Below are positions 23,260 to 31,490 of a stretch of 64,000 nt of DNA, piece by piece. This DNA is from Thermohalobaculum sp039816045 (GTDB taxonomy: Bacteria; Pseudomonadota; Alphaproteobacteria; Rhodobacterales; Rhodobacteraceae). Both the position numbers and the translations under genes were made by a program. The first letter of the stretch is position 1; every line of letters begins with the position of its first letter. The stretch is from assembly GCA_039816045.1 (NCBI GenBank), contig JBCBYB010000005.1, positions 62,001 through 126,000 of the forward strand. Direction: 5' to 3'. The notes under the pieces are model-generated. The model saw only the letters and a list, made by a program, of their open reading frames with translations, did not search any database and was not told where the DNA came from.

Positions 23260-23964
23260 CTAAGGCCTGAGTGCTGCGGCAAGGGCCACGAAATCCTCGG
23301 CGATGTAGTCCCAGGCGGCATCCGGCGCGAGATCGGTGGTCTGGGCCGGACCCTTCTCCGTCGGCCGAGGCACGAAAGCCGTGGCCAGCCCTGCAGCCCG
23401 CGCTGCGTACAGGTCGTCGTTATGGGCGGCGACCATCACCACCTCGGAAGGCGCGAGGCGCAGGGCGGCGGCGGACCCGAGATAGGCCTGAGGATCGGGC
23501 TTGTAGGCGCGGGCCACATCCGCCCCCAGGATGCAGTCCCAGGGCAGCCCACCGAACCGCGCGAGACGCGTCATAAGTGCGATGGATCCATTCGAGCAAG
23601 GCGCAATGATGCGATCCGCCTTCATTGCCGAGAGACCGGCCACCGCGTCCGGCCAGGGCGGCAACTGCTCCCAAGCGGTGTTGAGCTCGGCCCGCTCGGC
23701 GGCACCGAACGCCTCCGCCAGGCCGTACCGCGCCAGAACGCGGTCGAGGTTCTCAAGATGCAGATCGTCGAGCGAAACATAGCCTCGCTGCCCCGAACGC
23801 ACCGTCTCCATCGCCGGCTGATACTCTGCCCGCCAGGCATCGGCGAAGGCCTCGGGATCAGGCCCCCCTTGGGCGGCGAGGGCGGGCGCGACCGCTTCCG
23901 AGACACCGCGGCGCCAATCCACCACGGTGCCGAAGACATCGAAGATCGCCGCTTTGATCGCCAT
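23260..23964 (-). CDS. Haloacid dehalogenase type II (HAD superfamily)
   Basis: A 234-residue HAD hydrolase. Motif I is FDVFGTVVDWRRG with the nucleophile Asp9, motif II PCSNGSIAL near 115, motif III KPDPQAYLG near 147 with Lys, and motif IV VAAHNDDLYAARAAGLATAFV near 170. The VFGTVVDW and HNDDLYAA variants fit the L-2-haloacid dehalogenase branch, though many such proteins act on other substrates. ATG 23964 follows GGAG; an upstream in-frame start would overlap the DUF4166 gene. It is 11 bases downstream of DUF4166, so it is probably the last gene of that operon. Confidence 0.88.
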   Translation of the reverse strand: MAIKAAIFDVFGTVVDWRRGVSEAVAPALAAQGGPDPEAFADAWRAEYQPAMETVRSGQRGYVSLDDLHLENLDRVLARYGLAEAFGAAERAELNTAWEQLPPWPDAVAGLSAMKADRIIAPCSNGSIALMTRLARFGGLPWDCILGADVARAYKPDPQAYLGSAAALRLAPSEVVMVAAHNDDLYAARAAGLATAFVPRPTEKGPAQTTDLAPDAAWDYIAEDFVALAAALRP

Positions 23965-23975
23965 CCCGCGCTCCC

Positions 23976-24536
23976 TCACTCTGGAGCATGTGCCATGCCG
24001 GAGCCGGGGCCGTCCACCGGCTCGAGCCATCCGCGATAGTGCACGATAAGCCCGATCAGGGGCGCGGCCAGGCTGATGTCGAAGTGGAAGCGGCCGTCCA
24101 CGGCCCGTTCCGTCGCAACGGTCGAAGGCAACAACACCCGCGGGAACGGCAGTGGGCCGATGCGCCCTGAGAGTACCGTGAGAGAGATGGCGCCTGCCTC
24201 ATGCGCCACACCGACACGAAAGCGGCAGGGGCCGAAGCGCTCCTGCATACAGCCGGGCCCGGCGGGAGAGATATGGGACTGGAAGCTGCGGTCGCCGAAG
24301 GTGCGGGTCCAACGCTCGCCGGTCGCCAGAGCCTCGACCGCCACGGTCACGGGCACGTCGCGGCCCGCCGGAGGGAAACCGAAGAGCGAGGCGACGCAGC
24401 GTGCGAGGGGGTTTCGGCCCCGATCGATGTCGGCGCGCCCGGCATAGAGACCCGGGCCGGCATGAAAGATACGCAGGCACTGGGCGAGCTGCGACCACTC
24501 CTGATCAAGAGCGGCCCGGATCGGAGAAACCGTCAC
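23976..24536 (-). CDS. DUF4166 domain protein
   Basis: A 186-residue protein resembling DUF4166: a beta-rich sequence with VASLFGFPPAGRDVPVTVAVEALATGERWTRTFGDRSFQSHI in the first half and VDGRFHFDISLAAPLIGLIVHYRGWLEP near the end. DUF4166 is often fused to an NAD-dependent saccharopine dehydrogenase-like domain; here it stands alone. GTG at 24536 makes a GTGA overlap with the DUF393 gene and gives the expected N-terminus; longer frames run back through DUF393. Function unknown. Confidence 0.75.
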   Translation of the reverse strand: MTVSPIRAALDQEWSQLAQCLRIFHAGPGLYAGRADIDRGRNPLARCVASLFGFPPAGRDVPVTVAVEALATGERWTRTFGDRSFQSHISPAGPGCMQERFGPCRFRVGVAHEAGAISLTVLSGRIGPLPFPRVLLPSTVATERAVDGRFHFDISLAAPLIGLIVHYRGWLEPVDGPGSGMAHAPE

Positions 24537-24994
24537 GTCAGCAGGCGCGCCCGTAGGGCGGGATCGGGCAGGGCGCAGAGATCGGTGCGGCCCATCACCC
24601 TGAAGCGGTTGCGTGCGATCCGGGCGTAGAGCCAGTCCTGCACGGGCTTGGGCGGTAGTGTCAGCACAGGTGTCACCCAACCAAGCCAACCGCCGAGCCT
24701 GCGGCCCGCCGCTGCGATGCCCTCCATAGAGCCATAAGCTCGGCCCCCTTCGAGATAGAGCCAGCTCGCCGGGTCATCAGGGTCGAGGCCGTAATGGGTG
24801 AGCACCGCGCGGCCGATTGGGCTTTGCACGGGGCATATCCGCGCCTCACCAGAGTGGTCGAGCCGCACGATCAGCCGTGCCCAGCGGGAACACAAGGCAC
24901 ATTCGCCGTCGACGAAGTAAACCGGACCCGAGTCGGGAAACGCCGGCACCGTCGGATCATCACGGTAGGAGTATGCGGGGCGATCAGGGGTCAT
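24533..24994 (-). CDS. DUF393 (DCC family) thiol-disulfide oxidoreductase-like protein
   Basis: A 153-residue protein with the DCC family core VYFVDGECALCSRWARLIVRLD (CxxC near 33-36), followed by CPVQSPIGRAVLTHYGLDP and PASWLYLEGGRAYGSMEGI, a thioredoxin-like fold. It also has LPPKPVQDWLYARIARNRFRVMG near the end. A redox role is inferred from CxxC only. ATG 24994 is taken as start, but GTG codons at 25012 and 25021 remain possible because GGAGG lies 16 bases before the ATG. It overlaps DUF4166 by four bases and is 51 bases downstream of aroC. Confidence 0.82.
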   Translation of the reverse strand: MTPDRPAYSYRDDPTVPAFPDSGPVYFVDGECALCSRWARLIVRLDHSGEARICPVQSPIGRAVLTHYGLDPDDPASWLYLEGGRAYGSMEGIAAAGRRLGGWLGWVTPVLTLPPKPVQDWLYARIARNRFRVMGRTDLCALPDPALRARLLT

Positions 24995-25045
24995 AGACCG
25001 GAGGTGGGGCACCCTCCGCACCGGACCATGCGGCAGAACGCCCGC

Positions 25046-26155
25046 TCAGTCATTGGCACCGATATGGCCCCGGTTCGTGCCCACCTGTCCGCGGTGGAGC
25101 AGCAGGTGGTCGGCGAGCACGCAGGCCGCCATGGCCTCCCCGACTGGCACCGCGCGGATGCCAACGCATGGGTCGTGGCGGCCCTTGGTGACGATCTCCC
25201 CGGGCTGGCCTGCTGTGTCGATCGTCGCCCGTGGCTTAAGGATCGAGGAGGTCGGCTTCACCGCAAACCGCACGACCACGTCCTGGCCGGTAGAGATACC
25301 GCCGAGGATGCCGCCCGCATGATTCGAGCCGAACTCAGGGCCATCGGGGCCCATGGCAAGCTCGTCGGCGTTCTCCTCGCCCGTGAGGGCGGCCGCGGCA
25401 AACCCGTCTCCGATCTCTACGCCCTTGACGGCATTGATCGACATCATCGCGGCGGCAAGGTCCGTGTCCAGCTTGCCATAGATCGGGGCGCCGAGACCCG
25501 AGGGCACACCTGAGGCGACGATCTCGATCACAGCGCCCACCGAGTTGCCGGACTTGCGCAAATCGTCGAGATAGGCTGCCCAATCGGTCGCGGCCTGAGG
25601 ATCCGGGGTCCAGAACGGGTTGCGCTCGACCTCCTCCCAATCCCAGGCGGCGCGGTCGATGCCATGCGGACCCATCTGCACCAAGGCGCCGCGCACCGAC
25701 AAACCTGGCGCCAGATCGGCAAGCACGGCCCGTGCAACGGCCCCAGCCGCCACACGCGCCGCCGTCTCCCGAGCCGAGGAGCGCCCGCCGCCGCGGTAAT
25801 CCCGGATGCCGTACTTCATCCAATAGGTGTAGTCGGCATGGCCGGGGCGGAACTTCGCCGCAATCTCAGAGTAGTCCTTCGAGCGCTGGTCCTGGTTGCG
25901 GATCGTCAGCTGGATCGGCGTGCCCGTGGTCTGCCCTTCGAACACCCCGGAGAGGATCTCGACCGCATCCGGTTCGCGCCGCTGGGTGGTGTAGCGGCTC
26001 TGTCCGGGTTTGCGCCGGTCGAGCCAGTGCTGGATCGCCGCCTCGTCTAGCGCGAGGCCGGGCGGGCAGCCATCCACCGTGCACCCGAGTGCCGGCCCGT
26101 GGCTCTCGCCCCAGGTCGTCACGCGAAAGAGATGGCCATAGGTGTTGAACGACAT
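25046..26155 (-). CDS. aroC: Chorismate synthase
   Basis: A 369-residue enzyme that converts 5-enolpyruvylshikimate-3-phosphate to chorismate with reduced FMN, the last step of the shikimate pathway. Signatures are FRVTTWGESHGPALG near 10, the GYGIRDYRGGGRSSARETAARVAAGA-like block near 118 (R-G-G-G-R-S-S-A-R-E) and FAVKPTSSILKPRATID near 305. The length is that of the standard bacterial enzyme. ATG 26155 starts the conserved MSFNTYGHLFRV. It lies between an unknown membrane protein gene and the DUF393-DUF4166-HAD genes on the same strand. Confidence 0.96.
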   Translation of the reverse strand: MSFNTYGHLFRVTTWGESHGPALGCTVDGCPPGLALDEAAIQHWLDRRKPGQSRYTTQRREPDAVEILSGVFEGQTTGTPIQLTIRNQDQRSKDYSEIAAKFRPGHADYTYWMKYGIRDYRGGGRSSARETAARVAAGAVARAVLADLAPGLSVRGALVQMGPHGIDRAAWDWEEVERNPFWTPDPQAATDWAAYLDDLRKSGNSVGAVIEIVASGVPSGLGAPIYGKLDTDLAAAMMSINAVKGVEIGDGFAAAALTGEENADELAMGPDGPEFGSNHAGGILGGISTGQDVVVRFAVKPTSSILKPRATIDTAGQPGEIVTKGRHDPCVGIRAVPVGEAMAACVLADHLLLHRGQVGTNRGHIGAND

Positions 26156-26189
26156 CGGGTCTCCACTCAACCACGGCGCGGCAACGCGC

Positions 26190-27212
26190 TCAGTCGCGGC
26201 CCGACATAGTCCGCCAAAGCCGCTCGGCATAGGCATGCATCTCGCGCGCCTCGTCAAGTCTGGCATCCGCATCCAGGTAAAACAGGCTGATCTCCGCTAG
26301 GACATCGTCGGTCAGCGCGAACTCGGCCTTGCAAGCCTGCGTCGGTCGCGCCTTCTTGCCGCATCGAAGCCAGACCGGTTCACCGCGCGCATCGATGGCT
26401 ATCGGCGGAAGAGCCGCAAACGGCCACTTGGATAGCGAAGGACGGTCATGGTTGCGCCGGACGCGCAGCTCGAGGCGGTGGCGCGGCCTGTCGCACCAGG
26501 GGGTGTCGAGCAGCTCCGGACGGGTCGCGCACCACGCAGCCCGTTTGCGCGACGAGGTCAGGCAGCTCACGGGCGGCTGAGGGGCGTCGCACTCAGGGAG
26601 ACTGTTCATCACCACCAGCTTGACGAAGTCGGGCGGGCCCTCAGCGGGATCGCGCCCGGTCTGAAGACGACCGCCAGCCTGCCAGAACCGAATGTGGACG
26701 GTCTTGTACTTTCCGCTGGGCGTTCGGTGGATCGTCTCGAGATCGGGACTGCCCGGCTCACGCACCGGCACGCCCGCGAACGTCCCCTCGACTGTCAGCT
26801 GCTGAAAGTCGGCATAGCGCGCCTCTCGGTCGGCTCGTCGCTCGAATGCCTTATGGATCGCCACCTGCGCCGCCCCGACCGGAAGCGCGAGGAACAGAAG
26901 CGCAAGACCCGCGGCGCTCCAACCAAAGCCACGATGACGGAGGAGTGCGAGGCATCCGCCCACCAGCAACCCGACCGCTGCGACCGCAATCGGAGCCAGC
27001 AGAAGCATCAGCCCTGACAACGCGACAATCGCATAGCCTGTCAGGACCGTCGACGCGGCAAAGATCAGCCCGAGCACCCCGACCAGGATCCAAGCGCCCC
27101 AAACCCGGGCAGACCGGGCAGCCTTCCCTCTGCGGGTCAAGCCGAAGACCAGCGATCCCGCGAAAGCGAGCCACAAGGCAATCGGGTGAGAGGCCATTAG
27201 GAACCACGGCAT
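26190..27212 (-). CDS. Unrecognised membrane protein with soluble C-terminal domain
   Basis: A 340-residue protein. Four hydrophobic segments fill residues 1-125 (for example PIALWLAFAGSLVFGL, AWILVGVLGLIFAAS, AIVALSGLMLLLAPIAVAAVGLLVGG, AAGLALLFLALPVGAAQVAI). Residues 130-340 are soluble, with the pairs DAPQPPVSCLTS, RAAWCATR, LRCGKKARPTQACKAEF suggesting disulfides in the periplasm. ATG 27212 follows GGAGAC. It is downstream of the petABC terminator and 34 bases upstream of aroC. I cannot assign a family. Confidence 0.65.
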   Translation of the reverse strand: MPWFLMASHPIALWLAFAGSLVFGLTRRGKAARSARVWGAWILVGVLGLIFAASTVLTGYAIVALSGLMLLLAPIAVAAVGLLVGGCLALLRHRGFGWSAAGLALLFLALPVGAAQVAIHKAFERRADREARYADFQQLTVEGTFAGVPVREPGSPDLETIHRTPSGKYKTVHIRFWQAGGRLQTGRDPAEGPPDFVKLVVMNSLPECDAPQPPVSCLTSSRKRAAWCATRPELLDTPWCDRPRHRLELRVRRNHDRPSLSKWPFAALPPIAIDARGEPVWLRCGKKARPTQACKAEFALTDDVLAEISLFYLDADARLDEAREMHAYAERLWRTMSGRD

Positions 27213-27269
27213 GTCTCCGCTCTCGCACACCGAGCACGCGGGCAGGAGGTGCCATGTCAACGCGCGACG

Positions 27270-27294
27270 AAAAACCCCGCCCTCGCGGGCGGGG
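27270..27294 (-). terminator. Rho-independent terminator of petABC
   Basis: On the complementary strand, CCCCGCCC-GCGA-GGGCGGGG is followed by TTTTT: an 8-bp GC stem with a GNRA tetraloop and a U-tract, starting 28 bases after the petC stop. This is the clearest terminator in the window. Confidence 0.9.
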
Positions 27295-27321
27295 TGGGAT
27301 CGGTTCAGAGTCGATTGCGGC

Positions 27322-28143
27322 TCAGTGCTCGCCTTTAATCGACGCCCAGATCTTCTTGTTGGTGAAGTAGAGCAGCCCTGCCAGCACCACCAACCAGATC
27401 AGGTTGCGCAGTCCCGCCTCTTTGCGCTCGGCCATTTTCGGCTCGGCCGCCCACATCAGGAAAGCCGAGACATCCTTGGCCTGCTGCTCGAGGGTTGCCT
27501 CGGGCGGCGTGTAGCCATTGCCCGCACCATGTGCGGCATACTCGACATCGTCGCCATAGAGCGGCGGTGCCATCGAGATCAGACCGCCAGCCATCGTTTT
27601 GTTCTCATAGAGGATGGCGCCGGCCTGCTCGATCTCCTCACCGGTATAGCTGGTGAGCAGCGAGTAGATGTACTCAGGCCCGCCGATGCCTTTGAACAGC
27701 TGGTTCATACCGGTGCCCGAGGGGCCGTGGAAGCCCGAGCGCGCCTTCGCCATCAGACTGAGATCCGGAGCGCCCACGCTGTTGTTCTCTGGGAACTTGT
27801 CCGAGGCCACCGCAGTGCGCGTGTCGCCGGGCAGCGCGTCGGGGCCGGTATCCGGCACCTCGTACTGCTCGGCGATCGCCTTAATCTGCTCTTCCGGGAA
27901 ACCCGGGCCATCGGCACGGCCGAGCTCGCGGAACGATACAAACTTCATACCGTGGCAGCCGGCACAGATCTCATGGAAGACCTGGAAGCCGCGCTGCAGC
28001 TGGTACTGGTCATAGGTGCCGAACGGGCCCTCGAAGCTAAAGTCCACGTCCTTGACATAGCCCGCGCCACCAGCGGCCAGCGCCGAGGCTGGTGCCAGCA
28101 GAACTGCAAACGCCGCGGCGCGAAGGGTGTTGCTCATCATCAT
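27322..28143 (-). CDS. petC: Cytochrome c1 of the bc1 complex
   Basis: A 273-residue haem protein that takes electrons from the Rieske centre to soluble cytochrome c. It has a signal peptide (about residues 1-23, ALAAGG cleavage region), haem-binding C60-A-G-C63-H64, the axial Met region GGLISMAPPLYGDDVEY near 195, and a C-terminal membrane anchor NLIWLVVLAGLLYFTNKKIW. Four consecutive ATG codons (28137-28146) follow GAGGAG; the second (28143) gives five-base spacing and was chosen. Unlike some bacteria, PetC is separate from PetB here. It is the last gene of petABC. Confidence 0.96.
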   Translation of the reverse strand: MMMSNTLRAAAFAVLLAPASALAAGGAGYVKDVDFSFEGPFGTYDQYQLQRGFQVFHEICAGCHGMKFVSFRELGRADGPGFPEEQIKAIAEQYEVPDTGPDALPGDTRTAVASDKFPENNSVGAPDLSLMAKARSGFHGPSGTGMNQLFKGIGGPEYIYSLLTSYTGEEIEQAGAILYENKTMAGGLISMAPPLYGDDVEYAAHGAGNGYTPPEATLEQQAKDVSAFLMWAAEPKMAERKEAGLRNLIWLVVLAGLLYFTNKKIWASIKGEH

Positions 28144-28162
28144 CATCACTCCTCGGTCGCGA

Positions 28163-29494
28163 TCACTCAGCGGGCACGGCGGCCGGCGCGTCACCGTCAT
28201 CCTGCTTGGGATGCTCGGCGTCGAAGGCCTCTTCGATGGTCGACGGCTCGGCCAGCGGTTTCTCGGTGATGCCGAGCATCGGCAGGATCACCAGGAAGTA
28301 ACCGAACCAGTAGATGGTGCCGATCAGCGAGATCGTCGGGATCAGACCCTCCGCCGGCATGCCGCCTGCCCACATCAGAACGAAGAAGTTCAGAATGAAG
28401 AGGCGGAAGTACCATTTGAACTGCGGCCGGTAGACACCCGAGCGCACGCGGCTCGTGTCGAGCCAGGGTGCCAGCGCCATCACCACGATCGAGCCGAACA
28501 TCGCCAGCACGCCCCCGAGCTTCGCGTCAATGAACACGATGCTGGTGAACGGGATGCCGATGTCGAAGGTGATCGCGCGCAGGATCGCGTAGAACGGCAG
28601 GAAGTACCATTCGGGCACGATATGGGCCGGCGTCGCGAGCGGGTTCGCCTCGATGTAGTTGTCCGGGTGGCCGAGATAGTTCGGCATGAAGAAGACAAAG
28701 ATCACGAACAGGATCAGGAACAGCGCGAGCGCATAGAGGTCCTTGATCGTGTAGAACGGGTGGAAGGGCACCGTGTCCTTCTTCGTCGTCTCGACATCGT
28801 CGCGCCGTACTTCCACACCGGTCGGGTTGTTGTTGCCCGTGGTGTGGAAGGCCCAGATGTGCACCACCGTCAGCCCAAGGATCACGAAGGGCAGAAGGTA
28901 GTGCAGCGAGAAGAAGCGCGTCAGCAGTGGCTCGTCGACCGAGAACCCGCCCCAAAGCCAGGTCACCAGCGGATCGCCGATCAGCGGCAGCGCGGAGAAC
29001 AGGTTCGTGATCACGGTCGCGCCCCAGAAGGACATCTGGCCCCACGGCAGCACGTATCCCATGAAGGCGGTTGCCATCATCGCGAGGTAGATCAGGATGC
29101 CGATGATCCAGGTGATCTCGCGCGGCGCCTTGTAGGAGCCGTAATACAGCCCGCGGAAGATGTGGGCGTACACCGCAATGAAGAAGAAGCTGGCGCCGTT
29201 GGCGTGGATGTAGCGCAGCAGCCAACCGCCGTTCACATCACGCATGATGTGCTCGACCGAGGCAAACGCTTTGTCAGCCGACGGGATGTAGTGCATCACC
29301 AGCGTGATGCCGGTGACGATCTGGATCACCAGGAAGACCGTGAGCATAACACCCCAGATCCACATCCAGTTCAGGTTCTTCGGCGTCGGGAACTTCAGGA
29401 AGTCCGCCGCGAGGGCCACCACCGGAAGCCGGGTATGGACCCATTTCTCAATGCCGGTCTTCGGCTCGTAGTGCTCTTGGGGAATGCCACCCAT
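28163..29494 (-). CDS. petB: Cytochrome b of the bc1 complex
   Basis: A 443-residue membrane subunit with about eight membrane helices, holding haems bL and bH and both quinone sites. Helix B/D histidines are seen in MHYIPSADKAFASVEHIM and LRYIHANGASFFFIAVYAHIFRG, and in LLPFVILGLTVVHIWAFH. The Qo-site PEWY motif is IVPEWYFLPFYAILR near 290. This full-length cytochrome b (not split as in b6f) is typical of proteobacteria. ATG 29494 has AAGGAG eight bases upstream. It lies 11 bases after petA and 19 before petC. Confidence 0.97.
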   Translation of the reverse strand: MGGIPQEHYEPKTGIEKWVHTRLPVVALAADFLKFPTPKNLNWMWIWGVMLTVFLVIQIVTGITLVMHYIPSADKAFASVEHIMRDVNGGWLLRYIHANGASFFFIAVYAHIFRGLYYGSYKAPREITWIIGILIYLAMMATAFMGYVLPWGQMSFWGATVITNLFSALPLIGDPLVTWLWGGFSVDEPLLTRFFSLHYLLPFVILGLTVVHIWAFHTTGNNNPTGVEVRRDDVETTKKDTVPFHPFYTIKDLYALALFLILFVIFVFFMPNYLGHPDNYIEANPLATPAHIVPEWYFLPFYAILRAITFDIGIPFTSIVFIDAKLGGVLAMFGSIVVMALAPWLDTSRVRSGVYRPQFKWYFRLFILNFFVLMWAGGMPAEGLIPTISLIGTIYWFGYFLVILPMLGITEKPLAEPSTIEEAFDAEHPKQDDGDAPAAVPAE

Positions 29495-29505
29495 GACGAT
29501 CTCCT

Positions 29506-30060
29506 TCAGCCGAGCTTGATGGTGGTGTCGTCGAGGAAGGCCGCCTGCGGCACCTCGAGGTTCTTCGGTGCCGGGCCTTTGCGGATACGGCCCGCGATGT
29601 CGTAGTGCGACCCGTGGCAGGGGCAGAACCAACCCTTATAGTCGCCCGTCTCACCACCCAGGGGCACACAGCCGAGGTGGGTACAGACGCCCAGCATCAC
29701 GAGCCACTCGCCATCGGCATCGAGCGTGCGGTTCTCATCCATCGCGTCGGCGCCAGGCTTGTTGGCGTTCTCTGCACCTTGGTCCGGCAGATCCGAAAGA
29801 GCGACCTCACGGGCGCGCACGATCTCCTCCTCGGTGCGACGGCGGATGAAGACGGGTTTGCCGCGCCACATAACCTTGATCTCGGAGCCAGGCTCGACCG
29901 CAGACACGTCCACCTCGATCGAAGCCAGCGCGAGAACGTCGGCGGAAGGGTTCATCTGGTCAACCAGCGGCCAGACGACGGCGCCCACGGTCACGGCGCC
30001 AGCGGCGGCTGTAGCGACATAGAGGAAGTCGCGGCGATCCGGATCTTCTTCGTGAGACAT
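29506..30060 (-). CDS. petA: Rieske iron-sulfur protein of the bc1 complex
   Basis: A 184-residue 2Fe-2S subunit. The cluster ligands are in CTHLGC (near 126) and CPCHGSHYD (near 148). The N-terminus DPDRRDFLYVATAAAGAVTVGAVVW is an uncleaved twin-arginine signal anchor, so the folded protein is exported by Tat. The Rieske-type VFIRRRTEEEI region near 67 is also typical. AGGAGAGG precedes ATG 30060. It is the first gene of petABC and divergent from trmL. Confidence 0.97.
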   Translation of the reverse strand: MSHEEDPDRRDFLYVATAAAGAVTVGAVVWPLVDQMNPSADVLALASIEVDVSAVEPGSEIKVMWRGKPVFIRRRTEEEIVRAREVALSDLPDQGAENANKPGADAMDENRTLDADGEWLVMLGVCTHLGCVPLGGETGDYKGWFCPCHGSHYDIAGRIRKGPAPKNLEVPQAAFLDDTTIKLG

Positions 30061-30152
30061 GGGTGCCTCTCCTACTTGCGTTCGTCTCTCAGCGGGGGCA
30101 TCCGGCATAGGGTACCCGACCACCTTACAACATTGGGCCATTACCAGTGCAG

Positions 30153-30174
30153 CTGTCCCCGTTCGACGGGACAG
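30153..30174. promoter_or_regulatory. Inverted repeat between petA and trmL
   Basis: CTGTCCC-CGTTCGAC-GGGACAG is a perfect 7-bp inverted repeat with an eight-base spacer, in the 122-base divergent gap 30061-30182. It ends eight bases before the chosen trmL start and covers its weak ribosome-binding region. It could be an operator for either gene or an mRNA hairpin that restrains trmL translation. Confidence 0.4.
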
Positions 30175-30182
30175 AGCGACGC

Positions 30183-30677
30183 ATGACAAGTAGGAGGATG
30201 CTGGCATTGGTCGAGGCTGAGACAGATGCGGCAATATCGCTCGCCGTGGTGGAGCCCGATATGGCCCCCAATCTCGGGGCAATCCTGCGGCTCGGGGCCT
30301 GTCTCGGCGCGCCGGTTCATGTGGTGGAACCCTGCGGCTTCGCGTTCTCGCCGAAGATGTGGGCACGCTCAGCCATGGATTACGCGGATCTCGCGACGAT
30401 CCACCGCCATGACAACTGGGCACAGTTTGCGGGCGCGATGGCTGGGCGGCGACTGGTGGCTCTGAGCACACGGGGCGAGACCGCGCTTTGGAGCTACCGG
30501 TTTGCCCCTGGCGATGTGCTGATGCTGGGCTCTGAAAGCCGTGGCTTGCCCGACAAAGCGATGGCCGAGGCCGGAGCACGGCTCGCCATCCCGCTGAGGC
30601 GCGGCGCGCGATCTCTCAACATCGGGATGGCGGGTGCGATCGCCCTGGCCGAAGCGCAGCGCCAAGTGCTGGCCTGA
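30183..30677 (+). CDS. trmL: tRNA (cytidine(34)-2'-O)-methyltransferase
   Basis: A 164-residue SPOUT-fold enzyme that methylates the wobble ribose of some tRNA-Leu. Marks are VVEPDMAPNLGAILRLGACLG near 20, FAPGDVLMLGSESRGLP near 107 (SAM-binding knot) and RSLNIGMAGAIALAEAQRQ at the C-terminus. The start is uncertain: ATG 30183 (chosen), ATG 30198 with GGAGG too close, or GTG 30147. It is convergent with tlyA; a 10-base palindrome GGAGCGCTCC lies between them at 30687-30696. Confidence 0.9.
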   Translation: MTSRRMLALVEAETDAAISLAVVEPDMAPNLGAILRLGACLGAPVHVVEPCGFAFSPKMWARSAMDYADLATIHRHDNWAQFAGAMAGRRLVALSTRGETALWSYRFAPGDVLMLGSESRGLPDKAMAEAGARLAIPLRRGARSLNIGMAGAIALAEAQRQVLA

Positions 30678-30725
30678 CACTCGCCCGGAGCGCTCCCGCT
30701 CAGCTCGCCTCGCGCTACCATCCTG

Positions 30726-31445
30726 TCAGGGGCGCCGGGCGGCGATCAGGAACTCCTTGTTGCCACTGCCCCCTTCGATCGGGCTTTCGGTGAGGCCGAG
30801 GACAAGCCAGCCAGCAGTCTCAAGAAATCCGGCAGTGTCCTCGCACACCGTTCGGTGGACGACCGCATCACGGACGATCCCCCCTCGCCCGACGCTCTCG
30901 CGTCCGGCTTCGAACTGGGGCTTGATCAAAGCCACGAGGTGTGTCCCGGAACGGCCGAGCGCGAGCGCTGGCGGCAGTGCCAATCGCAGTGAGATAAAAG
31001 ACAGATCAGCGGTGATCCAGTCGGGCGGCGGCACCAGACCTTCGGGCAGCGCGCGGGCGTTGATCCCCTCATGGAGGGTCACACGCGGATCAGCGGCAAG
31101 GCTCGGCGCCAATTGCCCATGCCCGACATCCACAGCATGGACATGGGCTGCCCCTCGCGCCAACAGAACTTCGGTAAAGCCGCCCGTCGACGCGCCAAGA
31201 TCGAGGGCAGTCCCATGTGGACGGAGACGGAATGCAGTCAGCGCATGGTCGAGCTTCAACCCCGCCCGCGACACCCAAGGACAGGGGTCGTCGATGACCG
31301 CGAGGTCCGCATTTAAGGGCACGTCGAGGGAGGCCTTCTTGACCGTAAACCCCGCGACTTGAACCGCTCCCGCCGCAATAAGCGCCTGCGCCCGGGCCCG
31401 GCTGGGCACCAGCCCGCGATCGACCAATGCCCGATCAAGCCGCAT
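30726..31445 (-). CDS. tlyA: TlyA family rRNA (cytidine-2'-O)-methyltransferase
   Basis: A 239-residue protein with an N-terminal S4 RNA-binding domain (MRLDRALVDRGLVPSRARAQALIAAGAVQV, residues 1-60) and an FtsJ-type methyltransferase domain with the SAM loop ALDLGASTGGFTEVLLARGA near 80. Family members methylate cytidines of 16S and/or 23S rRNA; some relatives are called haemolysins. DWITADLSFISL near 142 and LIKPQFEAGRE near 172 are conserved. It is 45 bases downstream of dxs and probably in its operon. Confidence 0.92.
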   Translation of the reverse strand: MRLDRALVDRGLVPSRARAQALIAAGAVQVAGFTVKKASLDVPLNADLAVIDDPCPWVSRAGLKLDHALTAFRLRPHGTALDLGASTGGFTEVLLARGAAHVHAVDVGHGQLAPSLAADPRVTLHEGINARALPEGLVPPPDWITADLSFISLRLALPPALALGRSGTHLVALIKPQFEAGRESVGRGGIVRDAVVHRTVCEDTAGFLETAGWLVLGLTESPIEGGSGNKEFLIAARRP

Positions 31446-31490
31446 GTAACCTATGCCAATCGCCTCGCGCGACCGACCAGCGGAACACAG

